Below, in pieces: positions 18,529 through 27,300 of a stretch of DNA of 64,000 nucleotides. The position numbers and the translations under genes were made by a program. The DNA comes from Methanocella conradii HZ254 (GTDB lineage Archaea; Halobacteriota; Methanocellia; Methanocellales; Methanocellaceae). How positions within the stretch are numbered: position 1 is the stretch's first letter; every line of letters begins with the position of its first letter. The notes beneath the pieces were generated by a model that ran no database searches, was not told the origin of the DNA, and was given only the letters and a program-made list of their open reading frames with translations. The stretch spans positions 2,170,001 to 2,234,000 of the forward strand of contig NC_017034.1 in NCBI RefSeq assembly GCF_000251105.1. Direction: 5' to 3'.

Positions 18529-18832
18529 TGTGAGGCAGAGCCGGGATATTCGGCGGATTATCAACGGATGGGGCGGCTGAGCTACACTCGGTAGCTCGTC
18601 GAAATGTGAGTTCATCTTTAATTACCGAACACCCAAGCAACAACTCGAAACGTTGAGGCTAGAGGAGGTATAAAACTCTCACGGTTGTAACCATACTCCA
18701 GTAAACGGACAAGAAACCCGACCATGGCTTCTCGAAGAACAAAAATTAGTGGGTCCGACGATCTTCCAAGGATAGTTTTATAACCTGAAAGCGTTTATTC
18801 TATTCATTAACTTTTCAGCGAGCGGAGGTTTA
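18529..18832. promoter_or_regulatory. non-coding stretch carrying the argF promoter
   Basis: 304 bp with no ORF of merit. The first half keeps the foreign style of the methyltransferase gene. A TATA-like TTTTATAACC lies at about 18775-18784, and GGAGGT stands directly before the argF ATG. Confidence 0.45.
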
Positions 18833-19744
18833 ATGCACTTCATATCCATCGCAGACTTGAGTGTCGAGGAGGCTAATGAGATACTCGACGTGGCGGACCG
18901 CCTCAAGAAAGAGAGGAGAGATGGTGTCGTCAGGGATTACCTGAAGAACAAGAGCCTGGCCATGATTTTCGAGAAGTCGTCAACTAGGACGAGGGTGTCG
19001 TTTGAGGTTGGGATGACTGACCTGGGAGGGCATGCCCTATACCTTGACCCGGTGACGATGCAACTAGGAAGGGGAGAGACAATAGGGGATACTGCCAGGA
19101 TATTGTCAAGGTATGTGCATGGCATCATGATAAGGGCTAAGAGCCATTCTACCGTAGTGGAGATGGCCAGGAATGCCACGGTGCCAGTGATAAATGGCCT
19201 GGATGACCTGGAGCACCCATGCCAGGTGCTTGCCGACCTGATGACGATAAGGGAGCGTAAGGGGCGCATTAAAGGCCTCAAGCTGGCGTGGATAGGCGAT
19301 GGAAACAACGTCTGCAACTCTCTAGTACTCGCCTCTGCCATGATGGGCATGCGGATGAGCGTGGCATGCCCGCCGGGGTATGAGCCCGATGAAGGCATTG
19401 TGGAACGTGCAAGGGCCATGAGAGGCCAAATCGAGATCATGCGAAACCCGAAGGACGCGGCTGAAGGGGCGGACATACTGTATACGGACGTGTGGGTCTC
19501 AATGGGGGATGAGGCAGAAAAAGATAAAAGGCTAAAGGACTTGAGGGGTTACCAGATAAACATGGGCCTGGTGAAGCTGGCGGATAAGGATTGTATAGTT
19601 TTGCATTGTCTGCCCGCTCATCGGGGCGAGGAGATAACAGAGGACGTAATCCAGTGTGAGAACTCCGCCATCTTTGATGAGGCCGAAAACAGGCTGCACG
19701 CACAGAAGGCATTACTGGTTAGGCTGCTTGGTAAGGATGTCTGA
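18833..19744 (+). CDS. argF: ornithine carbamoyltransferase
   Basis: Makes citrulline from ornithine and carbamoyl phosphate in arginine synthesis. 303 residues, normal length. Motifs are the carbamoyl-phosphate loop SSTRTR at 49-54, HPCQVLADLMT in the middle, and HCLPAHRGEEI near 260 for ornithine binding. The start is set by GGAGGT six bases upstream of the ATG. Its end overlaps the next gene by eight bases. Confidence 0.96.
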   Translation: MHFISIADLSVEEANEILDVADRLKKERRDGVVRDYLKNKSLAMIFEKSSTRTRVSFEVGMTDLGGHALYLDPVTMQLGRGETIGDTARILSRYVHGIMIRAKSHSTVVEMARNATVPVINGLDDLEHPCQVLADLMTIRERKGRIKGLKLAWIGDGNNVCNSLVLASAMMGMRMSVACPPGYEPDEGIVERARAMRGQIEIMRNPKDAAEGADILYTDVWVSMGDEAEKDKRLKDLRGYQINMGLVKLADKDCIVLHCLPAHRGEEITEDVIQCENSAIFDEAENRLHAQKALLVRLLGKDV

Positions 19745-20234
19745 GCGCAGGACAATAGACCACCCCGCCTGGAAGGGCGCCAACTCCCTCTGGACATGGC
19801 ACATAGATAGGAACCCGTTGAGGGTTGCCCTTAACTTTTTGCTGCTCCAGGTAGTCAGGTATAGCCCTTCGCTTCAGCTTAAGATTGACTGTATGCGCCT
19901 TATGGGCGTTAAGGTTGGCGAGCGCGTCTCGATGGCCCTTGAGGCTACCGTGGACATATTTTTCCCCGAGCTTATCGAGATAGGCGAGAATTCGATAATC
20001 GGCTATCGTGCTACCATTTTGGCCCATGAGTACTTGATTGATAGGTATAGGACTGGTAGGGTCGTGATCGGCAAAAACGTGCTTGTTGGGGCTAATTCCA
20101 CGATATTGCCCGGGGTTACAATAGGCGATGGCGCCGTAATCTCGGCGTGCTCGCTCGTAAACAGGGATGTGCCTGCGGGCGCATTCGTGGGCGGGGTGCC
20201 GGCAAAAATAATTGAGAGGGAAAACGGTGTTTAA
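19737..20234 (+). CDS. hexapeptide-repeat acyltransferase (LbH family)
   Basis: 165 residues. Short N-terminal helices are followed by left-handed beta-helix hexad repeats (IEIGENSIIGYRATI, VVIGKNVLVGANSTI, GVTIGDGAVISACS) and a VPAGAFVGGVPAKII end typical of maltose/galactoside O-acetyltransferase relatives. The expected reaction is acetyl transfer to a sugar or similar acceptor. I chose the ATG at 19737 (MSERRT) with GGTAAGG upstream; the longer frame to 19656 would run well inside argF. The overlaps with argF and the next gene suggest coupling. Confidence 0.82.
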   Translation: MSERRTIDHPAWKGANSLWTWHIDRNPLRVALNFLLLQVVRYSPSLQLKIDCMRLMGVKVGERVSMALEATVDIFFPELIEIGENSIIGYRATILAHEYLIDRYRTGRVVIGKNVLVGANSTILPGVTIGDGAVISACSLVNRDVPAGAFVGGVPAKIIERENGV

Positions 20235-20931
20235 CCCGGTAAAAACGGTTGTAGGCCTCGTGTATGGCGACCGGCGCCTTCTAGCGCTCGTTATGCTAAT
20301 CAACGTCGCCGGCTCGGCCTTTGGCCTTTACTATTACCGGGACCAGCTTATGATGACGCCCTGGTATTACTGGCTTTTCGTGCCGGACTGCCCGCTTTAT
20401 ACGTTCTTCATGATATTCGCCCTCCTCTTTATTATGATGGGCAAGCGTTTTGATACGTTTAATACCATCACGGCGGTTGGCCTGGCGATGTATGGCACAT
20501 GGACCATGCTGGTCCTCATCTACTTCGGAGAGGCCTTCTTTGCCCCTGAGAACGCGCTCATGTCATCGGCGCTCTGGATATCGCACCTTGGCATGGCCCT
20601 GGAAAGCATATTTCTCCTACCATATATCAAAAAAGCCAGAATCGCCTCATGGCTCATCGCTGGCGCCTGGCTCCTGCTTCAAGGCTTCATGGACTACTTC
20701 GTGCCCTTCATGTATAACGGCCAGGCAATGCGCCTCCACCCGCTGGCCATCATGGAATACTATACAAGAGGCATGAGCAGCTTTCCCGTACTAGAAGCAA
20801 AGCTCGACACGATGATGTACGTGACGCTCGCCATGACAGTAATCTTCATAGCCCTCATATACATCTTATCGAGAAACTGGGCATTTACGATGAAAGAGCC
20901 GGTGCACGGCGCTAAAAAGAGCGAGATTTAA
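20227..20931 (+). CDS. DUF1405-family membrane protein
   Basis: About 234 residues with six or seven hydrophobic helices. It carries the family's YYYRDQL...PWYYWLFVPDCPLY signature after the first helix, recalled from YpjA/DUF1405 proteins of Bacillus and archaea. Function unknown. The GTG at 20227 with AGAGGG six bases before it is a better start than the TTG at 20212. It overlaps the acyltransferase gene by eight bases and ends four bases inside the opposite-strand small ORF. Confidence 0.8.
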   Translation: MFNPVKTVVGLVYGDRRLLALVMLINVAGSAFGLYYYRDQLMMTPWYYWLFVPDCPLYTFFMIFALLFIMMGKRFDTFNTITAVGLAMYGTWTMLVLIYFGEAFFAPENALMSSALWISHLGMALESIFLLPYIKKARIASWLIAGAWLLLQGFMDYFVPFMYNGQAMRLHPLAIMEYYTRGMSSFPVLEAKLDTMMYVTLAMTVIFIALIYILSRNWAFTMKEPVHGAKKSEI

Positions 20932-21125
20932 AAGCTTATGGTGGCCTCGACCCAGACCTTCTTATCATGGTCGATGCGCACAAGCTTAAGATTTTTTATG
21001 GATATGTGGGCGAAGCTGGACGGCGTAAGCTTTGTCATGATTTCTCCGCTCTCCATGCTCCTGTATAGCTCTCGTATAACGTCCTCACCCTCTCTTAAAA
21101 TGATAGCATGCGTCTCTACCGTCAT
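20928..21125 (-). CDS. small protein of unknown function, 65 residues
   Basis: Unrecognised. The sequence looks genuine: mixed alpha/beta with ETHAIILREGEDVIRELYRSM, AHISIKNLKLVRI and KKVWVEATISF. An AGGTAG-like site lies upstream of the ATG and host-like codons are used. It converges on the DUF1405 gene with a four-base overlap. No membrane or metal motifs. Confidence 0.55.
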   Translation of the reverse strand: MTVETHAIILREGEDVIRELYRSMESGEIMTKLTPSSFAHISIKNLKLVRIDHDKKVWVEATISF

Positions 21126-21237
21126 AGCGTCTACCTACCCTGGTGTTATGGCAAAATGTATAATATACTTTACCGCTTTTAGCCTTTTTGCCACGCAAAC
21201 ATTTATGTATGACAGGCGGCATTATAAATCGAGGCAT

Positions 21238-21322
21238 GCGGGGATTGCCAAGCCAGGTCAAAGGCGCAGGGCTTAGGACCCTGTCTCGTAGGAGTTCGTG
21301 CGTTCAAATCGCACTCCCCGCA
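21238..21322 (+). tRNA. tRNA-Leu (anticodon TAG)
   Basis: 85-nt class II tRNA. The acceptor GCGGGGA pairs with TCCCCGC and the discriminator is A. Anticodon stem CAGGG/CCCTG encloses CTTAGGA (anticodon TAG, leucine). A long variable arm TCTCGTAGGAGTTC and T-loop TTCAAAT are present. A TATA-like TTTATGTAT lies about 30 bases upstream. It marks the left border of the accessory island. Confidence 0.93.
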
Positions 21323-21366
21323 CTTTTAAACGCCAGACTCCCCCTCCACAAATAGTTGAAACCGGC

Positions 21367-21451
21367 ATCATCTAGGATGTCTTAGCCTATAGAAACCATT
21401 ATGCTATCATCGAATAAAGAATAACAAATCAGTGAGTATAGGCTAGATGAT
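21367..21451. repeat. nested inverted repeats upstream of the restriction-modification gene
   Basis: ATCATCTAG (21367-21375) faces CTAGATGAT (21443-21451), and TAGCCTATA (21383-21391) faces TATAGGCTA (21437-21445). The right arm reads continuously while the left arm is split by a few bases. The right arm ends five bases before the gene's ATG, so an autoregulatory operator is plausible. Confidence 0.55.
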
Positions 21452-21455
21452 CTAA

Positions 21456-24347
21456 ATGGTGGGCGCTTCTTCAACAAAAAGCGAAAGCGGACAACAGCAA
21501 AGTCCGGCTACTACGCCTTTCGAAATCGCAAAAAACAACGTAAGCGGCCTGGTCGAAAAGTATAATCAGATGGTTGCCAGCGGACGCCTCAAACACTATA
21601 ATGAAGAGAACACCAAGAAGGATTTTATAACCCCTCTCTTCCGGTATCTTGGCTGGGATGTCGAGAACATTAAAACTCCGGATGAGGTGACTAATGAGGA
21701 TAAGGTCTCAAAGGGCAGGGTAGATTATGCCTTTCGTATCAATGGTATCCCAAAATTCTTTTTGGAGGCGAAGGCGTTAAATAAAGGCCTTAACGAGGGC
21801 GAGGATGCGCTTCAAGCCATCAACTATGCCTGGCATAAGGATACGGCATGGGCAGTATTAACCGATTTTAAGACGCTTATCATATATAATGCCGAAGTGA
21901 AGGGCAAGGACCTGTCCGATGCCCGGTTCATCATTCTAACATGTGACCAGTTTATCGACCAGTTCCATAAATTGTGGTGGCTCTCAAAACCGGCATTTAT
22001 TGAGGGCTTGCTGGATAAGGAGGCCTTGAGCTGGGGCAAGAAGCTACGAAAAACCAAGGTTGGGGATCAGCTTCTTCAGGAATTGATGGTTTACCGAGAG
22101 CTATTATCTAAGGATATCTTGAAGAATAACTCTAATAAGAATTTGTCCGAGGAGGAAATCGATGAGGCGGTACAGCGTATCATTGACCGGCTCATCTTTA
22201 TCCGCACTACGGAGGATAGGCAGATAGAGGCCCCGATGCTCAGGCCTATTATAAGGGAAATCAAGGAGAGAAAGCGCGGCAACTTTACAAAACAGCTTAA
22301 TGGCATCTATCGATATTATGATTCTTACTATAATAGTAAGCTGTTTATGCGTCACCTCTGCGAGGACCTTGAAATTAGCGATGAGGTTATGATAAAGGTC
22401 GTTGAGGGGCTTTATGAGAGTAAGGAGAGCTTTACAAATTATGACTTTTCCGCCATCGATGCCGACGTGCTCGGTAACATATACGAGCAGTACCTGGGGC
22501 ATATCTTGAGGAAAACGCAGAAACGGGCTAAGATTGAGAGTAAGGAGACTCATAGGAAGGAGCAGGGCATCTATTATACTCCGACTTATATTGTTGATTA
22601 TATCGTGCGTAACACGGTTTGTGAGGCGTTGAAGAATAAGAAGCCCTATGAAGTGGATCACATTAAGATTTTGGATATGGCATGTGGCTCTGGCTCTTTC
22701 CTGATCAAGGCTTTTGATGTTCTAAATGAATACTATCGTCTTCGCGATAAAGACTATGCGCAGACTAAAATGGATATTGATAATGGCGTCTCTAATGATA
22801 CGTGGAAGATTACTCGTAAGTCAAACATTTTGAGGAAAAACCTTTATGGGGTGGATCTTGACCCTAAAGCCGTCGAGATCGCTCAGCTTAACCTCTTGTT
22901 GAAGGCCGCCGAGTTCAAATATCGTCTGCCGGATTTGCAGGAGAACATTAAATGTGGTAACTCAATACTTTCGGAGGCTGTTTTGGAGCCGTCGGTAAAG
23001 CCTGAATCCCCGGAGGCTACTAAACCATTTGATTGGAATAAAGAGTTTCCAAATATAATCTTTAATGGCGGCTGGGACGTAATTATCGGAAACCCGCCCT
23101 ACGTTAGGCAAGAAGAGCTTTCTGAGATTAAGCCGTATTTGCAGGCTAATTTTGAGTCTTACCACGGCATGGCTGACCTGTTCGTATATTTCTTCGAGAG
23201 AGCAATGAGCCTTTTGAAGAGTGGCGGCTATCTTGGAATTATTGTCTCTAATAAATGGCTTAAAGCCGGGTATGGGGTTAATCTTCGGAAGTTTTTGGGT
23301 CAGTATTGGATCGAGCAGTTCATTGATTTTGGGGATTTACAGGTCTTTGAGGGGGCGACAACATACCCATGTATCATTATTATTCGTAAAATAAAGAAAC
23401 CAAATCCCAAGATCATTGTATGTAATGTAAAAACTTTAAATTTCGAATCCTTGTCAAATTATGTAAAAGAAAATGGATTTACTTCAGATCAAAGAAATCT
23501 CGATGAGAATGGATGGAATTTTTCAAATGATATTGTCTCAGGAATAATTTCAAAAATAAATAATAAGTGTATACCTCTTAGAGATTATGTAGATAACCAA
23601 ATCTATTATGGTATAAAAACAGGATTTAATGAAGCCTATATTATTAAAAATGATAAAAGAAATGAGTTAATAGCAAAAGATCCTAATAATAAAGAAATAA
23701 TAGTGCCGTTTGTATCCGGTGAAGAGATTAAGCGGTATGGCATCGAATCAAAAGGATATTATATAATTCTTGCAAAGATAGGTGTCGATATATCAAAATA
23801 TCCTCTTATATTTGAGCATTTATCAAAATATAAAAAACAACTTGAAAATAGGACTGATCAGGGTGAAAAATGGTATGAGTTAAGAGCCTGCTCATATTAT
23901 GATATTTTTACAAAGCCAAAAATAATGTTTAGCGAAGTACAGGTTTCCCCTAAATTTACGTTCGATGATAAAGGATATTATGCAAATAAAACAATATTCT
24001 CAATACCATCGGATGATAAGCAACTTTTAGCTATTTTAAATTCAAAAATGGCATGGTTCCTCATTCAAAATTATTGCAACAGAGTGAGAGGTGGGTATAT
24101 ACTAAGCTGGAAATACCTTGGAAAAATACCGATACCAATGGAAAAATCTCCAGAGCTTCAACAGCTCGCTGAAAAAATGCTACAATTGAATGAACGTCTA
24201 ATTAATCTTAAAGGAAAGCAAACGGATGAAAGAATTCGCATTGAAAAAGAGATAGAAGAGACAGATAAAAGAATAGATGAGATTGTCTATGATTTATATG
24301 GGTTAAATGAGGAGGAACGGCAAATAGTAGAAGAATCTATAAAATAA
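21456..24347 (+). CDS. type IIG restriction-modification enzyme (nuclease-methylase-specificity fusion)
   Basis: 963 residues combining cutting, methylation and target recognition. The N-terminal HsdR_N-like PD-(D/E)xK nuclease has D90 and E104-A-K106. A helical linker leads to an N6-adenine methylase with SAM motif ILDMACGSGSF near 405-414 and catalytic NPPY at about 545-548. The C-terminal third is a TaqI/Eco57I-like target-recognition domain ending in a coiled coil. Bases up to about 23,390 have host-like composition, while the recognition part is visibly AT-rich like the next gene, suggesting that the specificity module was swapped in. It converges on the helicase-nuclease gene with a 7-bp gap. 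Start at ATG 21456 lacks a clear ribosome site. Confidence 0.85.
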   Translation: MVGASSTKSESGQQQSPATTPFEIAKNNVSGLVEKYNQMVASGRLKHYNEENTKKDFITPLFRYLGWDVENIKTPDEVTNEDKVSKGRVDYAFRINGIPKFFLEAKALNKGLNEGEDALQAINYAWHKDTAWAVLTDFKTLIIYNAEVKGKDLSDARFIILTCDQFIDQFHKLWWLSKPAFIEGLLDKEALSWGKKLRKTKVGDQLLQELMVYRELLSKDILKNNSNKNLSEEEIDEAVQRIIDRLIFIRTTEDRQIEAPMLRPIIREIKERKRGNFTKQLNGIYRYYDSYYNSKLFMRHLCEDLEISDEVMIKVVEGLYESKESFTNYDFSAIDADVLGNIYEQYLGHILRKTQKRAKIESKETHRKEQGIYYTPTYIVDYIVRNTVCEALKNKKPYEVDHIKILDMACGSGSFLIKAFDVLNEYYRLRDKDYAQTKMDIDNGVSNDTWKITRKSNILRKNLYGVDLDPKAVEIAQLNLLLKAAEFKYRLPDLQENIKCGNSILSEAVLEPSVKPESPEATKPFDWNKEFPNIIFNGGWDVIIGNPPYVRQEELSEIKPYLQANFESYHGMADLFVYFFERAMSLLKSGGYLGIIVSNKWLKAGYGVNLRKFLGQYWIEQFIDFGDLQVFEGATTYPCIIIIRKIKKPNPKIIVCNVKTLNFESLSNYVKENGFTSDQRNLDENGWNFSNDIVSGIISKINNKCIPLRDYVDNQIYYGIKTGFNEAYIIKNDKRNELIAKDPNNKEIIVPFVSGEEIKRYGIESKGYYIILAKIGVDISKYPLIFEHLSKYKKQLENRTDQGEKWYELRACSYYDIFTKPKIMFSEVQVSPKFTFDDKGYYANKTIFSIPSDDKQLLAILNSKMAWFLIQNYCNRVRGGYILSWKYLGKIPIPMEKSPELQQLAEKMLQLNERLINLKGKQTDERIRIEKEIEETDKRIDEIVYDLYGLNEEERQIVEESIK

Positions 24348-24354
24348 AAATGAC

Positions 24355-27300
24355 TTATTTATTAATTGTATCAGGAGAAATCTTTTCTTCATTAAGGCAA
24401 TCCATTGATACAGATTGTTTTTCATATCCATGTACCTGCTTAAAAGTATCTTGAATCGCTTGTAATAATCGTTTTTCAGTTTCATATCTATGACGATACC
24501 AGTCCGTTGACCAAACCCGATGGATTCTCCAGCCCATTTTAACTAATATTTGCTGCCTTAATCTATCCCTCTCCCTTGCTACTGTACAAGAATGGTATTT
24601 TGCACCATCACATTCTATTCCCATCAAATATAATCCAGGATTCTCAGGGTCCACAATTGCTATATCTATTCTGAATCCGGCACAGCCCACCTGTTTCTTA
24701 ACGTTATAGCCATTGTTTTTTAAGAATTCATATACTGATTCTTCAAATTCTGATTCACTTTCACCCCCTGTCGGCATGTCTGAGGTTAATACCCTATTTT
24801 CCGCATATTCCAAAAACACTTTAAGAGCTTTCAAGCCAAAAGATGAATTTTCTTTGAGCTGTAAATCTTTCGCCTTGAAATTAGAAAATACGACACATTT
24901 TTCCCTTGCTCTAGTTATAAGAACGTTTAAACGTCTTTCCCCTCCTTCTTGATTTAATGGCCCAAAATTTAATGACATTTTTCTATTTTCATCAAACCCA
25001 AAACCGATACTAATAAATATTACATCTCTCTCATCACCCTGGATAGTCTCAAGGTTCTTCACAAAAAAGTGCTCATGCCTATCGCTCTTGAAATATTCCT
25101 CCATTTCAGGGTGAAGTTGCAACTGTATTTCCAATTCATCTAAAATGGCTTGTTGTTGTTTTATGTTAAACGTGCCTACACCTAAACTTTTATTTGGAAA
25201 TTTTTTATAGTGATCAAAAGCGGCTTTCACAACTGCCTTAGCTTCATCCCGATTTATTGAACTTCTTCCCCTATCATATACTGTATCTGGCAAGTAAACA
25301 AGTTTTAATCCAAGACCATCAGATTGATTAATAGGAGAGGGATATATTAATAATCTATTATTATAAAATTCTTGATTTGAGACTGCTATTAATGATTCGT
25401 GTTTACTCCTATAGTGCCATCTAAGCATTTTAGTGGGGAAACTACGTTTACATTGATGCAGGATACTTTCAATATCACTTAAGCTATCTACATTTTCTTC
25501 ATCATCCACTTCATCATCAGCTTCAATAATATTATCAAAAAAACTTGTCGGTGGTAACTGTTTGCTATCCCCTATTATTACAGCCTGCTTACCTCTAAAT
25601 AATGCTCCTAAAGCATCTTCAGGCTTTACCTGGCTTGCTTCATCAAATATTATTACATCAAATTTTATTTTATTTGGTTCGAGGAATTGAGCAATTGATA
25701 GGGGGCTCATCATAAAACAAGGTTTAATATCTTGTATTATATTACCTGCATTCAAAAGAAGCTTTCTTATTGGCATGTGTCCACGTTTTCTATTGAATTC
25801 TTTTAATAATATTTTATATCCATCGGAATTCTTCAATTTATTTAATTTATTAGATATTATCTGACAAAGTTCATTTTTCAATCTTTGCCTATTTTTTAAA
25901 ATTAAATAATAATCTAATCTTGCAAATTCAGCAATTTTACTTTCATGTATACTACCATTGAAGTTTAAAAGAATTGGGCGTTCTAGATAGATTAAACGTA
26001 ATATTTCATCATATAAATTGCCTTTGAAACAATAAATTATATCTGCCGGGTCAATGTAATCTGATTCTACATATTTTAAAATAGGCTCAGCAACCGTCTT
26101 TCTACATTCATTTCTCAAAGAAATATATTGTGACCATCTAGAAATTTTCCATGTATTCTTCTTCCATAATTCTAATTTTATATCAATGTCGCTAAAAGCT
26201 ACCTTATCTATGGTAGTTCCATGTATTATTTTTACATTTGCTCCAATTTTTTTATATAATTTATTACGAGCATCTATAAATTTAATCAATGAATGCTCGG
26301 ACATTTCAACTAGTTTTATGGTTTCTTTATCATCTACTATACTAGATAATTTTTCTATTATATCATTTGTGATGATTCCTTCAAGCAACTTTTGTCTAAA
26401 AAGTACTATCCAATTAAGGAAATCTCTAAGCTCATTTACATTACTAGATTCTGCAATCCATAATTGTCCAAATAATGCTCTGGCGCTTTCATCAATTTGC
26501 TTAAGTTGATTGATACTATTTTTATAATCTATAATTTTTTCCAAATCATTTATTATTTTTTTATCATTTATTTCCGGACTAACTTTATAAAAATTTTTAA
26601 TTTCTTTTTTTAACTTATAATATTTGGGATTGATGATTTTTAATATACTATATGATATATTTTTATAATCTTGATATATTGTTTTTAAATCTTTATCTAA
26701 AACTTTTTCATCGAATTTTTTTAAAATTTCCATTTTCTTCGTCTGTACAATTACAATATCTTTGATAAATTGTTCTGCTTGTTTATTTTGTTTATTCCAA
26801 TCAGGATTTAATAATAGACTTTTATCCGTAACTTTGGCATCCAAAATAATTTTAGCGGCTGAAATTGCATTAAATGCCCTTTCTTCATTTGTTGGTTTTA
26901 TTATACTCATACATTGAGAAAGATGTCTAATATTATTATTCAAGTCATCTAATGATCTTTTACATTCATCAATTAATGCTATTATTTCATCTTCATCGCC
27001 TGGCATAATTATGCCAGGATCACAATCTTTCCATGGATTATTATATAAAGGTTTAACATGGTCTAAATGTTTTGATAGATTTGTTAATGCATATACTGCA
27101 TCATTAATTTGTTTTTCTGTTATACTGCTTGCACTACTAGCATTTAAAATATTAATCCTTGGCATTAATCGGCCAACTTTTTTATAATATGCTTTTATTT
27201 CTTCTTGTAAATTAAACAATTTATAAGGAGTATAGCCAAGATTGCCGAATGGCTCTCTCAATGCTTTTACATAAGAATTGAGCTCATTTTTATAGTATAA

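Noticed and set aside
18529..18832. att site: second copy of the tRNA-Ala 3' end flanking the foreign methyltransferase
   Set aside because: I looked for the T-arm/acceptor sequence downstream and found none.
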